Shown here: piece after piece, positions 17,393-25,808 of the stretch
Layout of the letters: each line of letters starts with the position of its first letter
How positions within the stretch are numbered: the first letter of the stretch is position 1
Origin: JAQGLW01 sp035995725
GTDB lineage: Bacteria; Pseudomonadota; Gammaproteobacteria; Burkholderiales; Burkholderiaceae_D
Direction: 5' to 3'
Assembly: GCA_035995725.1 (NCBI GenBank)
Contig: DASYKE010000069.1
Location: forward strand, 1 to 64,000
Length of the DNA: 64,000 nucleotides
Translations under genes and position numbers: made by a program
The notes under the pieces: generated by a model
Told to the model about the DNA's origin: nothing
The model's input: the letters and a program-made list of their open reading frames with translations, nothing else
Databases searched by the model: none

Positions 17393-18352
17393 TCAATGGC
17401 AAAGCGCCATTCCGCGGTCGGTAAAGCCGTCTTGTGTTACCGGAAGGAATTCCCATTCATAACCGGTTTCCCTAAGAACAAGTTTCAGCACACCATGCGT
17501 CGAATTGTCGCCCACTTCGCTATTGGGTCTGCGCAAGCGGAATGGTGTGAGTTTGGCACCTCCCGTTCCAACCACGAACTGACGGATGCCACGCATTTTG
17601 TCCAGTTGGCCGCTTCCGCCCTGCGGTGCAAAGCGCTCGTAGTCATGGTCGTGCGCAACCAGCACTACATCGGCGCCGGCGGCAGCAAGGACTTGCCATA
17701 TATCCTGCATCTGTACGCTGTCGCCATGACCGCCGGAACTATATACCGGATGATGCCAGTATGCGAGGGTGCAGCGCGTCTTGTGTTGATCGAGCTCAGT
17801 TTTGAGCCATTCCAGTTGTGCCAGGTGCTCTGCCGCCTGCTTCAGGTTGCTGTTGAGCGAAATTACATGCCATTTGCCGAGATTGAAGCTGAAATAGCCG
17901 CGCCGCTTCGGTCCGGCCGCGCCGCCAAAATAGCCGTAATAGCCGGTTGCTCCTTGCGTGTAGTACTCGTGATTGCCGGGCGCAGGATAAGTGCGCGCCT
18001 TGAACCGGCCCCAAGTCGGCTCGTAACAACTGGTGAATTCAGTCGGCCGGCCGGACGGATAGGTATTGTCGCCCAAGGCCAGTACCGCGGCGCTATCGTC
18101 TTTTGCCAGCCCGTCCATGATCAGTCTTGCGGTCTGCGCTGCGCCGCTATCGGCCGGCTTGAAATTTCTGCAATCGGCGATATCGCCAGCTGCATAAACG
18201 GTGACGCCTGCACCTGGAATCCGGGGCAGCGCTGCATTTTGTGCCGGATCCGTGCCGGTGACACAACCACTCAGACTGGCTGCCAGCAGCACAGCAAGCG
18301 CCGCAGCAATATTCATTCCGTTATCGAAAAACCTGTGATGAAACTTTGCCAT
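17393..18352 (-). CDS. Metallophosphoesterase lipoprotein
   Basis: From the ATG at 18352 (AGGAGG a few bases upstream) it has 319 residues with a lipoprotein signal peptide ending LSGC, so it is probably anchored to a membrane facing the periplasm. Calcineurin-type metal motifs are in order: GDIADC, LALGDNTYPSG, PAPGNHEYYT, YWHHPVYSSGGHG and VAHDHDYERF. The family includes purple-acid-phosphatase-like and nucleotide phosphatases; the substrate here is unknown. The longer open frame to 18595 is not used, as it would bury the signal peptide. Confidence 0.85.
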   Translation of the reverse strand: MAKFHHRFFDNGMNIAAALAVLLAASLSGCVTGTDPAQNAALPRIPGAGVTVYAAGDIADCRNFKPADSGAAQTARLIMDGLAKDDSAAVLALGDNTYPSGRPTEFTSCYEPTWGRFKARTYPAPGNHEYYTQGATGYYGYFGGAAGPKRRGYFSFNLGKWHVISLNSNLKQAAEHLAQLEWLKTELDQHKTRCTLAYWHHPVYSSGGHGDSVQMQDIWQVLAAAGADVVLVAHDHDYERFAPQGGSGQLDKMRGIRQFVVGTGGAKLTPFRLRRPNSEVGDNSTHGVLKLVLRETGYEWEFLPVTQDGFTDRGMALCH

Positions 18353-18489
18353 GGTCGGCCTCCTGTGCGCGACAGGATAAACGTTTCGGTAACGGGTGGC
18401 AATCGGATGGCTCGCTTGCCCGACGCGAGTAAATGCTGTACCGGGTGTTTTGTTCGCGCGTCTCCTTGCAGAGTTCCCTGTTCGGAAGT

Positions 18490-20886
18490 TTACAATTGCG
18501 CCCGGCGCAGACGCAGCGCATTGCCGATCACCGACACCGAACTGAGGCTCATCGCCGCGCTGGCGATCATCGGACTCAGCAGGATGCCGAACCATGGATA
18601 CAAAATGCCGGCCGCGATGGGCACCCCGACGAAATTGTAGACGAAGGCAAAAAATAAATTTTGCCGGATGTTTTTCATCGTGTGCCGGCTCAACAGGCGC
18701 GCTTTGACGATGCCGCGCAAATCGCCTTTGACGAGTACGATGCGCGCGCTGTTCATCGCCACATCGGTGCCGGTTCCCATCGCAATGCCGACATCGGCCT
18801 GGGCCAGTGCCGGCGCATCGTTGATGCCATCGCCGGCCATCGCAACGATATGGCCTTTTTTCTGCAATTCCTGTATGTAGCGGAATTTATCCACCGGTAA
18901 AAATTCGGCCTCGACCTCGTCAATGTCAAGTTGTTTCGCGACAGCTGCCGCCGTGGTGGCGTTATCACCGCTCAGCATCACGATGCGTAATCCGAACTGA
19001 TGCAATTGTGCGATGGCTTCCGGTGCAGTACGCTTGACCGGATCAGCGACGCTGATCAGTCCGGCGAAGTGGTCGCCTATGCTGGCGAACATGACGGTCT
19101 GCCCAAGCTCGCGCAGGCGTTGCGCTTCCGGTTGCAGCGGCGATGCATCGATGCCGGCATCCTGCATCAGGCCGATATTGCCCAGTGCGGCGATTTTCCC
19201 ATTGATGCGGCCGCGCACTCCTTTTCCGGTAATCGATTCAAAGTGTTCGACAGCAGGCAGAGGAATTTTTTGTTGCTGTGCATAATCGACGATCGCCTGC
19301 GCCAGCGGATGCTCGCTCATTTTTTCCAGCGCCGCCGCGTAGATCAACACCTCGGTTTTATCGAATCCAGGCGCGGCCGCGATGCTCTGCACCCTGGGCG
19401 CACCTTCGGTCAGCGTGCCGGTCTTGTCGACGATCAACGTATCGACTTTTTCCATTAACTCCAGTGCTTCGGCATCCTTGATCAGCACACCGTCGCGCGC
19501 GCCGCGGCCGACCCCGACCATGATCGAAATCGGCGTCGCCAGTCCCAGTGCGCATGGACAAGCGATGATGAGCACCGAGACCGCGACGACCAATGCATTG
19601 GCGAACGCAGGGCCGGGGCCGACCAGCGCCCATATCGCGAAGGCAAGGACGGCGACTCCAATCACGGCAGGTACGAACCAGCCCGACACCCGGTCGGCCA
19701 ATTTTTGAATCGGAGCGCGCGAACGTGCGGCCTGGTTGACCATTTGCACGATTTGCGACAGCAACGTTTCTGTACCGACTTTTTCCGCGCGCAGCAGGAA
19801 GGAACCAGTCTGGTTGACGGTACCGGCCGTGACCTTGCTGCCCGGATGCTTTTCGGCAGGAATCGGCTCGCCGGTGATCATCGATTCGTCGACATTCGAT
19901 CTGCCTTCGATCACTACGCCGTCGACCGGTACGTTGGTGCCTGGTTTGACGCGCAATATATCGCCGACACGGACTTGGTCGAGAGTCACCTCGTGTTCGC
20001 TGCCATCCGGATTGATGCGCACTGTGGTACTCGGGGCGAGTGCCAGCAGCGATCTGATTGCGCTGTTGGTACGGCTGCGTGCGCGCAGCTCGAGCACTTG
20101 GCCAAGCAGTACCAGGGTGACGATTACCGCCGCCGCTTCAAAATACAGCGGCACCATGCCATTCATTTTGAATGCCGCCGGCAGCGCTTGCGGGAACAGC
20201 AACGCGCCCAGGCTGAATAGATAGGCAACTGCGACGCCAAGAGCTATCAGGCTGAACATGTTCAGATTCCAGCTCCTGAACGAATTCCATCCCCGCACCA
20301 GAAACGGCCATCCGCACCAGAGCACGACCGGCGTTGCCAGAACCGCCTGCAGCCAATTGAAAGCGTTCATCCCGATTCTGTGAGCGAGGTCAAAACCGGG
20401 AATCAGATCGCTCATCGCAATCAACAGCAGCGGTACGCTCAACGCAACGCTGACCCGGAACCGGCGACGCATATCGTCCAGTTCGGAGGTGTCCTCATCG
20501 GCTGTCGCCAGCAATGGTTCAAGCGCCATGCCGCAAATGGGACAATTGCCTGGACCGACTTTCCGCACTTCCGGATGCATCGGACAAGTGTAGATGGCGT
20601 CTTTGCCGGCCGCCGCAGGGGCGGAGACTGTTGCGCCGCTCCTGTTCAGATACTGCTGCGGATCGGCACTGAATTTTGCAACGCACCTGTCGCTGCAGAA
20701 ATAATAAGTTGTGCCCGCATGTTCTATCGCCCGATCGGGATTGGCCGCAACCTTCATCCCGCATACCGGATCGACATAGGGTTTGGCACTGTCGGCTGGC
20801 GCTGCGGCATCATGGTTGCAACAGGATCCGTTCTGCGGAAGATTTTTCTGGTGGGCATGGTTTCCATGTTCGTGGTGATCGTTCAT
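18490..20886 (-). CDS. copA: Copper-translocating P-type ATPase
   Basis: P1B-type ATPase of 798 residues that exports monovalent copper across the inner membrane. The N-terminus is His-rich, then has a YHS-like domain (VDPVCGMKV, about 38-80) and a heavy-metal-binding segment (YTCPMHPEV...CPICGMAL, about 98-125) in place of the usual HMA domain. The core has TGEPIPAEK, the CPC motif in ACPCALGLATP, DKTGTLTEG, and GDGINDAPALAQADVGIAMG. YNFVGVPIAAG and MSLSSVSVIGNALRLR in the last helices match the Cu(I) subgroup. It has a MerR-type promoter and faces a truncated merR gene. Confidence 0.9.
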   Translation of the reverse strand: MNDHHEHGNHAHQKNLPQNGSCCNHDAAAPADSAKPYVDPVCGMKVAANPDRAIEHAGTTYYFCSDRCVAKFSADPQQYLNRSGATVSAPAAAGKDAIYTCPMHPEVRKVGPGNCPICGMALEPLLATADEDTSELDDMRRRFRVSVALSVPLLLIAMSDLIPGFDLAHRIGMNAFNWLQAVLATPVVLWCGWPFLVRGWNSFRSWNLNMFSLIALGVAVAYLFSLGALLFPQALPAAFKMNGMVPLYFEAAAVIVTLVLLGQVLELRARSRTNSAIRSLLALAPSTTVRINPDGSEHEVTLDQVRVGDILRVKPGTNVPVDGVVIEGRSNVDESMITGEPIPAEKHPGSKVTAGTVNQTGSFLLRAEKVGTETLLSQIVQMVNQAARSRAPIQKLADRVSGWFVPAVIGVAVLAFAIWALVGPGPAFANALVVAVSVLIIACPCALGLATPISIMVGVGRGARDGVLIKDAEALELMEKVDTLIVDKTGTLTEGAPRVQSIAAAPGFDKTEVLIYAAALEKMSEHPLAQAIVDYAQQQKIPLPAVEHFESITGKGVRGRINGKIAALGNIGLMQDAGIDASPLQPEAQRLRELGQTVMFASIGDHFAGLISVADPVKRTAPEAIAQLHQFGLRIVMLSGDNATTAAAVAKQLDIDEVEAEFLPVDKFRYIQELQKKGHIVAMAGDGINDAPALAQADVGIAMGTGTDVAMNSARIVLVKGDLRGIVKARLLSRHTMKNIRQNLFFAFVYNFVGVPIAAGILYPWFGILLSPMIASAAMSLSSVSVIGNALRLRRAQL

Positions 20887-20927
20887 GATGCTGCACCTTT
20901 CGCTTGATTCGTTCCAGTTCAGTCTAT

Positions 20928-20959
20928 AGGATAAATTCCATACCTAACAACAGAGTCAA
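20928..20959 (-). promoter_or_regulatory. MerR-type promoter of copA with long spacer
   Basis: On the minus strand, TTGACT (20954-20959) and TATCCT (20928-20933) are separated by 20 bases, longer than the usual 17 and typical of promoters activated by MerR-family regulators, which untwist the spacer. The spacer has an imperfect dyad (CTCTGTT...GGTATGGA). It is placed to drive copA. The adjacent merR gene is broken, so a regulator encoded elsewhere would have to act here. Confidence 0.7.
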
Positions 20960-20975
20960 GCATTTTCCGGAAATC

Positions 20976-21182
20976 ATGAATGAACCCGGTTTTACCATCG
21001 GGCGGCTGGCGTGCGCTACAGACGTCGGTATCGAGACGATACGCTGTTACCAGCGCCGCAACCTGTTGCCGACACCTGTTCCGACAGACAGTTCATTTCG
21101 CATTTATCCGCTGCACTGGGTGATGGCAGATGACTGCCGATGTATGAAAAGTAATTCGAATTCGGCGATCAGCGCAACATGA
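20976..21182 (+). pseudogene. Truncated MerR-family regulator
   Basis: The first about 45 codons read as a MerR DNA-binding start: FTIGRLACATDVGIETIRCYQRRNLLPTP, then SSFRIYP where FRRYP is expected. After that the frame loses similarity and stops at 68 residues. A working MerR regulator has 125-145 residues, with the dimerisation helix and metal-binding cysteines in the missing part. It is divergent from copA, the normal position for its regulator. I found no convincing continuation in another frame, so it appears decayed and not just frameshifted. Confidence 0.7.
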
Positions 21183-21266
21183 TGACCCGAACCTGAGTCT
21201 TTACCGGCGTATGTCCGCAATGCATGTGTTTATGCTAGGCTTGCCGTAGATTGCGAACGACCCGAC

Positions 21267-23033
21267 ATGTACACCCAATTTTTCAGCCTTAAACAAACTC
21301 CTTTTTCGATCGCCCCTGATCCCCGCTATCTGTTCATGAGCGAGCGTCATCGCGAGGCGCTGGCGCATTTGCTTTATGGTGTCGGCGCTGGCGGCGGTTT
21401 CGTGCTGCTTACAGGTGAAATCGGGGCCGGCAAGACGACGGTGTGCCGTTGCTTCCTGGAACAGATCCCGGCGAACTGCAACGTTGCCTATATTTTCAAT
21501 CCAAAATTGACGGTCGATGAATTGCTCAGATCGATATGCGATGAATTCCGTATCGGGTTCGAGCACGAAGGTCCGGGCGCGGCTACCGTCAAGGACTATG
21601 TCGATGCGCTGAATGCGTATTTAATGGCCGCGCATGCCGAAGGTCAGAACAATGTCCTCATTATTGACGAAGCACAAAATCTGTCCGCGGACGTGCTTGA
21701 GCAGCTGCGCTTGCTGACGAATCTTGAAACCAATGAACACAAGCTGCTGCAGATTATCCTGATCGGCCAGCCCGAGTTGCGCGCGATGCTGGCACGGCCT
21801 GAACTGGAGCAACTCGCGCAACGCGTGATAGCGCGCTATCACCTCGACTCACTGTCGGCGCAGGAAACGGCGCGCTATATCCTGCATCGCCTTTCGGTCG
21901 CCGGTTTGACCGGCGAATCGCCAATCCGGCCAAAGCTGATGCAGCCGATTTATCTGCTCACGAAAGGTGTGCCGCGCCGCATCAACTTGTTGTGCGATCG
22001 CGCGCTGCTAGGTGCGTATGCCGAGGGCAAGCGCGAAGTGGACCGCGCTATCGTCAAAAAGGCGGCGCATGAGGTATTCGGTAACGACAGGACCCGGATT
22101 CCGGCCAAGGTACGGTACCGGCGTTATGCGGCGTTCGGACTGGCGGCAGCGGCAATGATTATCGGCGTCTCCGTGTGGGTTGCAGATAACCGCTCCTATG
22201 TAAGGTCCGTCATTGCGCAAAGGCCTGAAGCGGGAAAAAATCTTGCCGGAGCAGCCCCTGTTGCGCCTGCGGATACGCCGGCCGGGGCCGCTTCGCCGAT
22301 ACAGCATGCCTCCATTCCTGACACACCGGCGACCAACGGGAGTGCACCGCCAACGCCAAATGCTTTGCCCGGCCCGCAGGCGAAAGCTGCATCTCCTGTT
22401 CTATCGGAACCGGCCGACGATGCCGGCAGTAATTCGGGCGATGCAAATGTCGCTTACAGGGAGCTGGCACGATTGTGGGGCATATCCCTGCCGGAAGGGG
22501 AGCCGTGCCAGGCCGCTCGAAAAGAGAATTTGCACTGTTATAAAAGCAGCGGCGGCCTTGCCGAGATACGGCAGCTCGATCGACCTGCGATACTGACCCT
22601 GCGCGACGACACCAAGAAAACTTACTATGCGCTTCTGATCGGCTTGACCAATGCAAGCGCCGTGTTGCGCATCGGCAGTACGGATCACAGCATCACCCTG
22701 GTCGCGCTTGGACGGCGCTTTCGCGGCGATTTCGCCACGTTCTGGCGTGCCCCGCATACCTACCGCGACACAGTAAGCAGCGGCGACCGGGGCGCCGATG
22801 TCGACTGGCTCGCTGCGCAGATGGCAAAAATGAATGGCATCAGGCAGCCGGTTGCAAGCCGGGCGTTCGATCAGACGATGGCCATGCAGGTACGCGAGTT
22901 TCAGTCGGCGCAGGGGCTGGAAGTGGATGGCATCGTCGGTCCCAAAACTTTTATGCATCTCAACAGCTTTGCAGGTGTCGACGAGCCGCGGCTGACAAAT
23001 AACGCTGCAATCCTCAACGCATCAGGCAGGTAA
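21267..23033 (+). CDS. gspA: General secretion pathway protein A (ExeA-like ATPase)
   Basis: AAA ATPase of 588 residues. The N-terminal MYTQFFSLKQTPFSIAPDP is typical of ExeA/GspA. Walker A is TGEIGAGKTT (near residue 57), Walker B VLIIDEAQNLS, and a single membrane helix lies near 290-308. A Pro/Ala linker follows and a peptidoglycan-binding domain (VREFQSAQGLEVDGIVGPKTF) ends the protein. With GspB it is known to help insert the type II secretion secretin through the cell wall. The linker contains an exact 25-base copy of the guaC-thpR repeat (22327-22351). gspB starts five bases later. Confidence 0.88.
   Translation: MYTQFFSLKQTPFSIAPDPRYLFMSERHREALAHLLYGVGAGGGFVLLTGEIGAGKTTVCRCFLEQIPANCNVAYIFNPKLTVDELLRSICDEFRIGFEHEGPGAATVKDYVDALNAYLMAAHAEGQNNVLIIDEAQNLSADVLEQLRLLTNLETNEHKLLQIILIGQPELRAMLARPELEQLAQRVIARYHLDSLSAQETARYILHRLSVAGLTGESPIRPKLMQPIYLLTKGVPRRINLLCDRALLGAYAEGKREVDRAIVKKAAHEVFGNDRTRIPAKVRYRRYAAFGLAAAAMIIGVSVWVADNRSYVRSVIAQRPEAGKNLAGAAPVAPADTPAGAASPIQHASIPDTPATNGSAPPTPNALPGPQAKAASPVLSEPADDAGSNSGDANVAYRELARLWGISLPEGEPCQAARKENLHCYKSSGGLAEIRQLDRPAILTLRDDTKKTYYALLIGLTNASAVLRIGSTDHSITLVALGRRFRGDFATFWRAPHTYRDTVSSGDRGADVDWLAAQMAKMNGIRQPVASRAFDQTMAMQVREFQSAQGLEVDGIVGPKTFMHLNSFAGVDEPRLTNNAAILNASGR
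22327..22351. repeat. Copy of the 21-nt-type repeat inside gspA linker
   Basis: These 25 bases are identical to 16224-16248 between guaC and thpR. Here they are read in frame and contribute the ATNGSAPP part of the periplasmic linker of GspA, between the membrane helix and the peptidoglycan-binding domain. Neighbouring sequence differs, so the identity is confined to the unit. Confidence 0.85.
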
Positions 23034-23037
23034 CGCA

Positions 23038-23832
23038 ATGTCCTATATTCTCGATGCACTCAAAAAAGCGGAGTCGGAACGCAAGCTGGGCTCTGTCCCC
23101 AACATGCATGCGCAATCCGTTCCGGTTGCGACATCAGAAGCCGGATCTTCTGTCTGGAGGCGGGCATCGACATGGATTGTGTTGATCGCGCTGGCAATTA
23201 CGGTAGGAGTCCTTGCCTGGCTCAAACCGTGGCAGGCAGTGCCGGTCTCTAATACCAGCGCATCGTTGCCGGAGCAATCGCCGTCAAAGATTGAAGACGC
23301 CGAATCGAAATCGCCATCTGTGCAGCCGCCGCTTTCTGCTGCGAGCTCTGCATTCCCTGCGGTGAGCTCTGCATTCCCTCCGGTGACCGGAGGGAATGCA
23401 GAGCTCGCAGCAACGGCACCGCCAGCGAATGCGGTCTTGCCGGCGGAAGCCTTACCGGCGGAACCAGCCAGACCGAAAATCAGGCCGAAGCTCGCCAGAA
23501 AATCCACGGAAAAAAAGCAGGCACGGTCTGCGGAGCCTTCCAAGCCCGTTGTTTCCGCAGCAGAGCAGGAACCCGTACCGGCTTCCGATCCGTCGCCTGA
23601 AGCGCGCATCGCCACGCTACGCGAATTGCCGGAAAACATTCAAAGGGAAATTCCCACATTGACTATCGGCGGATACATATATTCAGGCAATCAGTCTGAG
23701 CGTTCGGTTTTGATCAATAAAAGACTGCTGCATGAAGGCGAAGAAGTGGCACCCGGCCTTGTGCTGGAAAAAATGCTGCCGAAAGAGGCCGTACTCAGTT
23801 ATAAAGGCCACCGTTACCGCATTTCTTATTAA
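23038..23832 (+). CDS. gspB: General secretion pathway protein B
   Basis: Partner of GspA, 264 residues. It opens with MSYILDALKKAESERKLG, the characteristic GspB N-terminus, then a membrane helix (about 42-60), a long Pro/Ala/Ser linker in the periplasm and a C-terminal T2SSB domain (IPTLTIGGYIYSGNQSERSVLINKR... in two parts, ending YKGHRYRISY). It begins five bases after gspA. The linker includes three copies of a repeat (23343-23406), two direct and one inverted, that keep the frame. No other type II secretion genes are in the window. Confidence 0.87.
   Translation: MSYILDALKKAESERKLGSVPNMHAQSVPVATSEAGSSVWRRASTWIVLIALAITVGVLAWLKPWQAVPVSNTSASLPEQSPSKIEDAESKSPSVQPPLSAASSAFPAVSSAFPPVTGGNAELAATAPPANAVLPAEALPAEPARPKIRPKLARKSTEKKQARSAEPSKPVVSAAEQEPVPASDPSPEARIATLRELPENIQREIPTLTIGGYIYSGNQSERSVLINKRLLHEGEEVAPGLVLEKMLPKEAVLSYKGHRYRISY
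23343..23406. repeat. Two direct and one inverted 21-nt repeats forming a 43-bp palindrome in gspB
   Basis: The units 23343-23363 and 23364-23384 differ at one base. The unit 23386-23406 is the exact reverse complement of 23364-23384, with only base 23385 between them. The core GCATTCCCT is shared with the array at 16185-16221. All copies stay in the gspB frame and encode SSAFPAV, SSAFPPV and then GGNAELA. The palindrome could form a very stable hairpin in mRNA or single-stranded DNA. Confidence 0.9.
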
Positions 23833-24200
23833 CAAGTAATGATCTGGACTGGACCAATCCTGCGCCGGTCAATTCGACCAGTTTGCATTGGCACTTGATT
23901 GCGTCACCAAACAATGCAAAGTACGCAGATTGCCTGATCTCATCCGTTTATGCGAAGAGCTCGGGCACCAGATGCTGGCCTTGTCCGGCAGCGCGTCGGG
24001 TTATCCTGTTGATGCGGACGACACCAAGGCGCTGATACGCTATCCTGTTATTAGGTAAGTCACGGCAGTACGCGGTGCCGCGAGCTCATCGCCGATGCAT
24101 TTCCAGTCTACAACGGGCGCAGCTCCGGCAAACAGCAGGCGATTCGTATTTCGCCGCGGAATAGATATGCAGGACAATTAGAGAAATTGGAGATTTTGAA
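23833..24200. other. Intergenic region after gspB with an unassigned open stretch
   Basis: No firm gene. Plus-strand frame 23843-24058 is open for 71 codons and reads like protein (it includes VRRLPDLIRLCEELGHQM) but has no ATG or GTG start; the nearest ATG (23839) is in another frame and stops quickly. It may be a remnant or chance. The last about 60 bases hold the leader of the small gene at 24201, with GGAG a few bases before its start. Confidence 0.4.
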
Positions 24201-24455
24201 ATGGCGAATAAGGAACAGTACGATAAATTCGCAGATGAAATGGCGCGGCGGTTCGAAGACTTCACACAATGGGCGATCGACAACTGGCCGAACAAGGACT
24301 TTCCTTTATTACAGTCGGACTTTAGCGAGTCACGCAAGGAAATAGGGCACATCCTGGGTGCCAGGTTGAACGAGAGCCAGGAAGCCCCGCCTCCATCCCC
24401 GGCTGCTGAAAACTCTCCTCAGTATATCAATATGAACCCGGCGCCCTGGCCGTGA
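24201..24455 (+). CDS. Small hypothetical protein
   Basis: An 84-residue soluble protein, MANKEQYDKFADEMARRFE onward, with an acidic helical N-terminal half including FTQWAIDNWPNKDFP and a Pro/Ala-rich end. The ATG is preceded by TTGGAGATTTTGAA, a good Shine-Dalgarno. I recognise no family. The tryptophan-containing helix and clean start make it likely real. It is convergent with the sorbosone-dehydrogenase-like gene and is not visibly part of an operon. Confidence 0.6.
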   Translation: MANKEQYDKFADEMARRFEDFTQWAIDNWPNKDFPLLQSDFSESRKEIGHILGARLNESQEAPPPSPAAENSPQYINMNPAPWP

Positions 24456-24482
24456 CGATCCTGTTTTTATCGTCTTGCATCA

Positions 24483-25808
24483 TTACTTCAGCGCAGCGGG
24501 CGTCACCCGCCATACCACGTTGCCGACGTCGTCGGCAACCAGCAATGCGCCCGCCCGGTCGATCACCACGCCAACCGGACGGCCGAGCGCCTCGCCATCC
24601 GCATTGATGAAGCCGGTCAAAATGTCGACAGGGTCGCCTGAAGGCTGTCCTGCACTGAAAGGAACAAAGATCACTTTATAGCCGCTGCGCGGCTTCCGGT
24701 TCCAGGAACCGTGCTGGCCGATGAAAGCTCCGCCTGCGTATTGCTTCGGCAAAAGATTCCCCTCATAAAAAACAAGCCCGAGCGAAGCCGTATGGTTGCC
24801 CAGCGCATAATCGGGCACGATGGCCGACGCCACCAGTTCCAGACGCTGCGGCTTCACCCTCTCGTCGACATGCTGGCCGTAATAGCTGTAAGGCCAGCCG
24901 TAGAAACCGCCATCCTTTACCGACGTCATATAGTCGGGGACCAGGTCGCTGCCGAGCTCGTCGCGTTCGTTGACGGCAGTCCAGAGTAAGCCGCTTTGCG
25001 GCTGCCAGGCAAGTCCGTTCGGATTGCGCAAGCCCGATGCGAAGACGCGCGAACGGCCGGTCGCACGGTCGATTTCGAGGATTGCGGCGCGGTTGACCTC
25101 GTTTTCCACGCCGTTTTCGCCGACATTGCTATTCGAGCCGACCGTCACATAAAGCCGTGAACCATCGCGGCTTGCAATGATATTTTTTGTCCAGTGATGG
25201 TTGATTTTTCCTGCCGGCAGATCGGCCACCTTTACGCCGGATTCGGTGATCTGGGTGGCGCCGGCCTTGTATGGAAAGCGCATTACCGCGTCAGTGTTGG
25301 CAACATAGAGGTCGTTCCCGACCAGCATCATGCCGAACGGCGAATTCAAACCCTGCAGGAAGACTGTTCGCATTTCCGGGATGCCGTCGCCGTCGGCGTC
25401 GCGAAGCAGCGTGATCCGGTTGGCGCTGGGAACTACCGCACCTGCGCGTCTCATAACCAGCCTCATGACCCAGCCCCTGATGCCGTTGCTATCTTCGGGC
25501 TTGGGCGGGGCATTGGTCTCGGCGACGAGCACATCGCCGTTTGGAAGAACATACAGCCAGCGCGGATGATCGAGGCCAGCTGCGTATGCTTTAACCGAAA
25601 GGCCGGGCGCGGCGGTCGGTGCCGCGCCTGCCGGCCAACCCTTTGCAGGGGCGATATGCACCGTGGGTATCAGCGTCGGATTGGGCGGCGGCAGGATCGG
25701 ATGCGGGCCGACCCCGGCTTTCTCCGGGAATTTCGCCATTTCTCCGCAGGAAGCGAGACTGAGTACGAACAGGCTGACCAGAAGGCGGGAAGGGTAGGCG
25801 TCGCGCAT
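24483..25808 (-). CDS. PQQ-dependent sugar dehydrogenase-like lipoprotein (L-sorbosone dehydrogenase type)
   Basis: From the ATG at 25808 (GGAG upstream) it has 441 residues with a lipoprotein signal ending SLASC. The rest is a six-bladed beta-propeller with GLDHPRWLYVLPNGDVLVAE, LRDADGDGIPEMRTVF, SPFGMMLVGNDLYVANT, GLRNPNGLAWQP and FIGQHGSWNRKPRSGYKV. This pattern is that of the glucose/sorbosone dehydrogenase family, which oxidises sugars or polyols in the periplasm with PQQ. Many members have unproven substrates, so sugar oxidation is family-level inference. Confidence 0.8.
   Translation of the reverse strand: MRDAYPSRLLVSLFVLSLASCGEMAKFPEKAGVGPHPILPPPNPTLIPTVHIAPAKGWPAGAAPTAAPGLSVKAYAAGLDHPRWLYVLPNGDVLVAETNAPPKPEDSNGIRGWVMRLVMRRAGAVVPSANRITLLRDADGDGIPEMRTVFLQGLNSPFGMMLVGNDLYVANTDAVMRFPYKAGATQITESGVKVADLPAGKINHHWTKNIIASRDGSRLYVTVGSNSNVGENGVENEVNRAAILEIDRATGRSRVFASGLRNPNGLAWQPQSGLLWTAVNERDELGSDLVPDYMTSVKDGGFYGWPYSYYGQHVDERVKPQRLELVASAIVPDYALGNHTASLGLVFYEGNLLPKQYAGGAFIGQHGSWNRKPRSGYKVIFVPFSAGQPSGDPVDILTGFINADGEALGRPVGVVIDRAGALLVADDVGNVVWRVTPAALK

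Noticed and set aside
18353..18595. N-terminal extension of the phosphoesterase frame
   Set aside because: It would place about 80 non-hydrophobic residues before a good lipoprotein signal, and AGGAGG precedes the ATG at 18352.
17060..18640. 526-codon plus-strand frame opposite the phosphoesterase and part of guaC
   Set aside because: The opposite strand encodes the clear phosphoesterase with signal peptide and metal motifs and GuaC; this frame has none.
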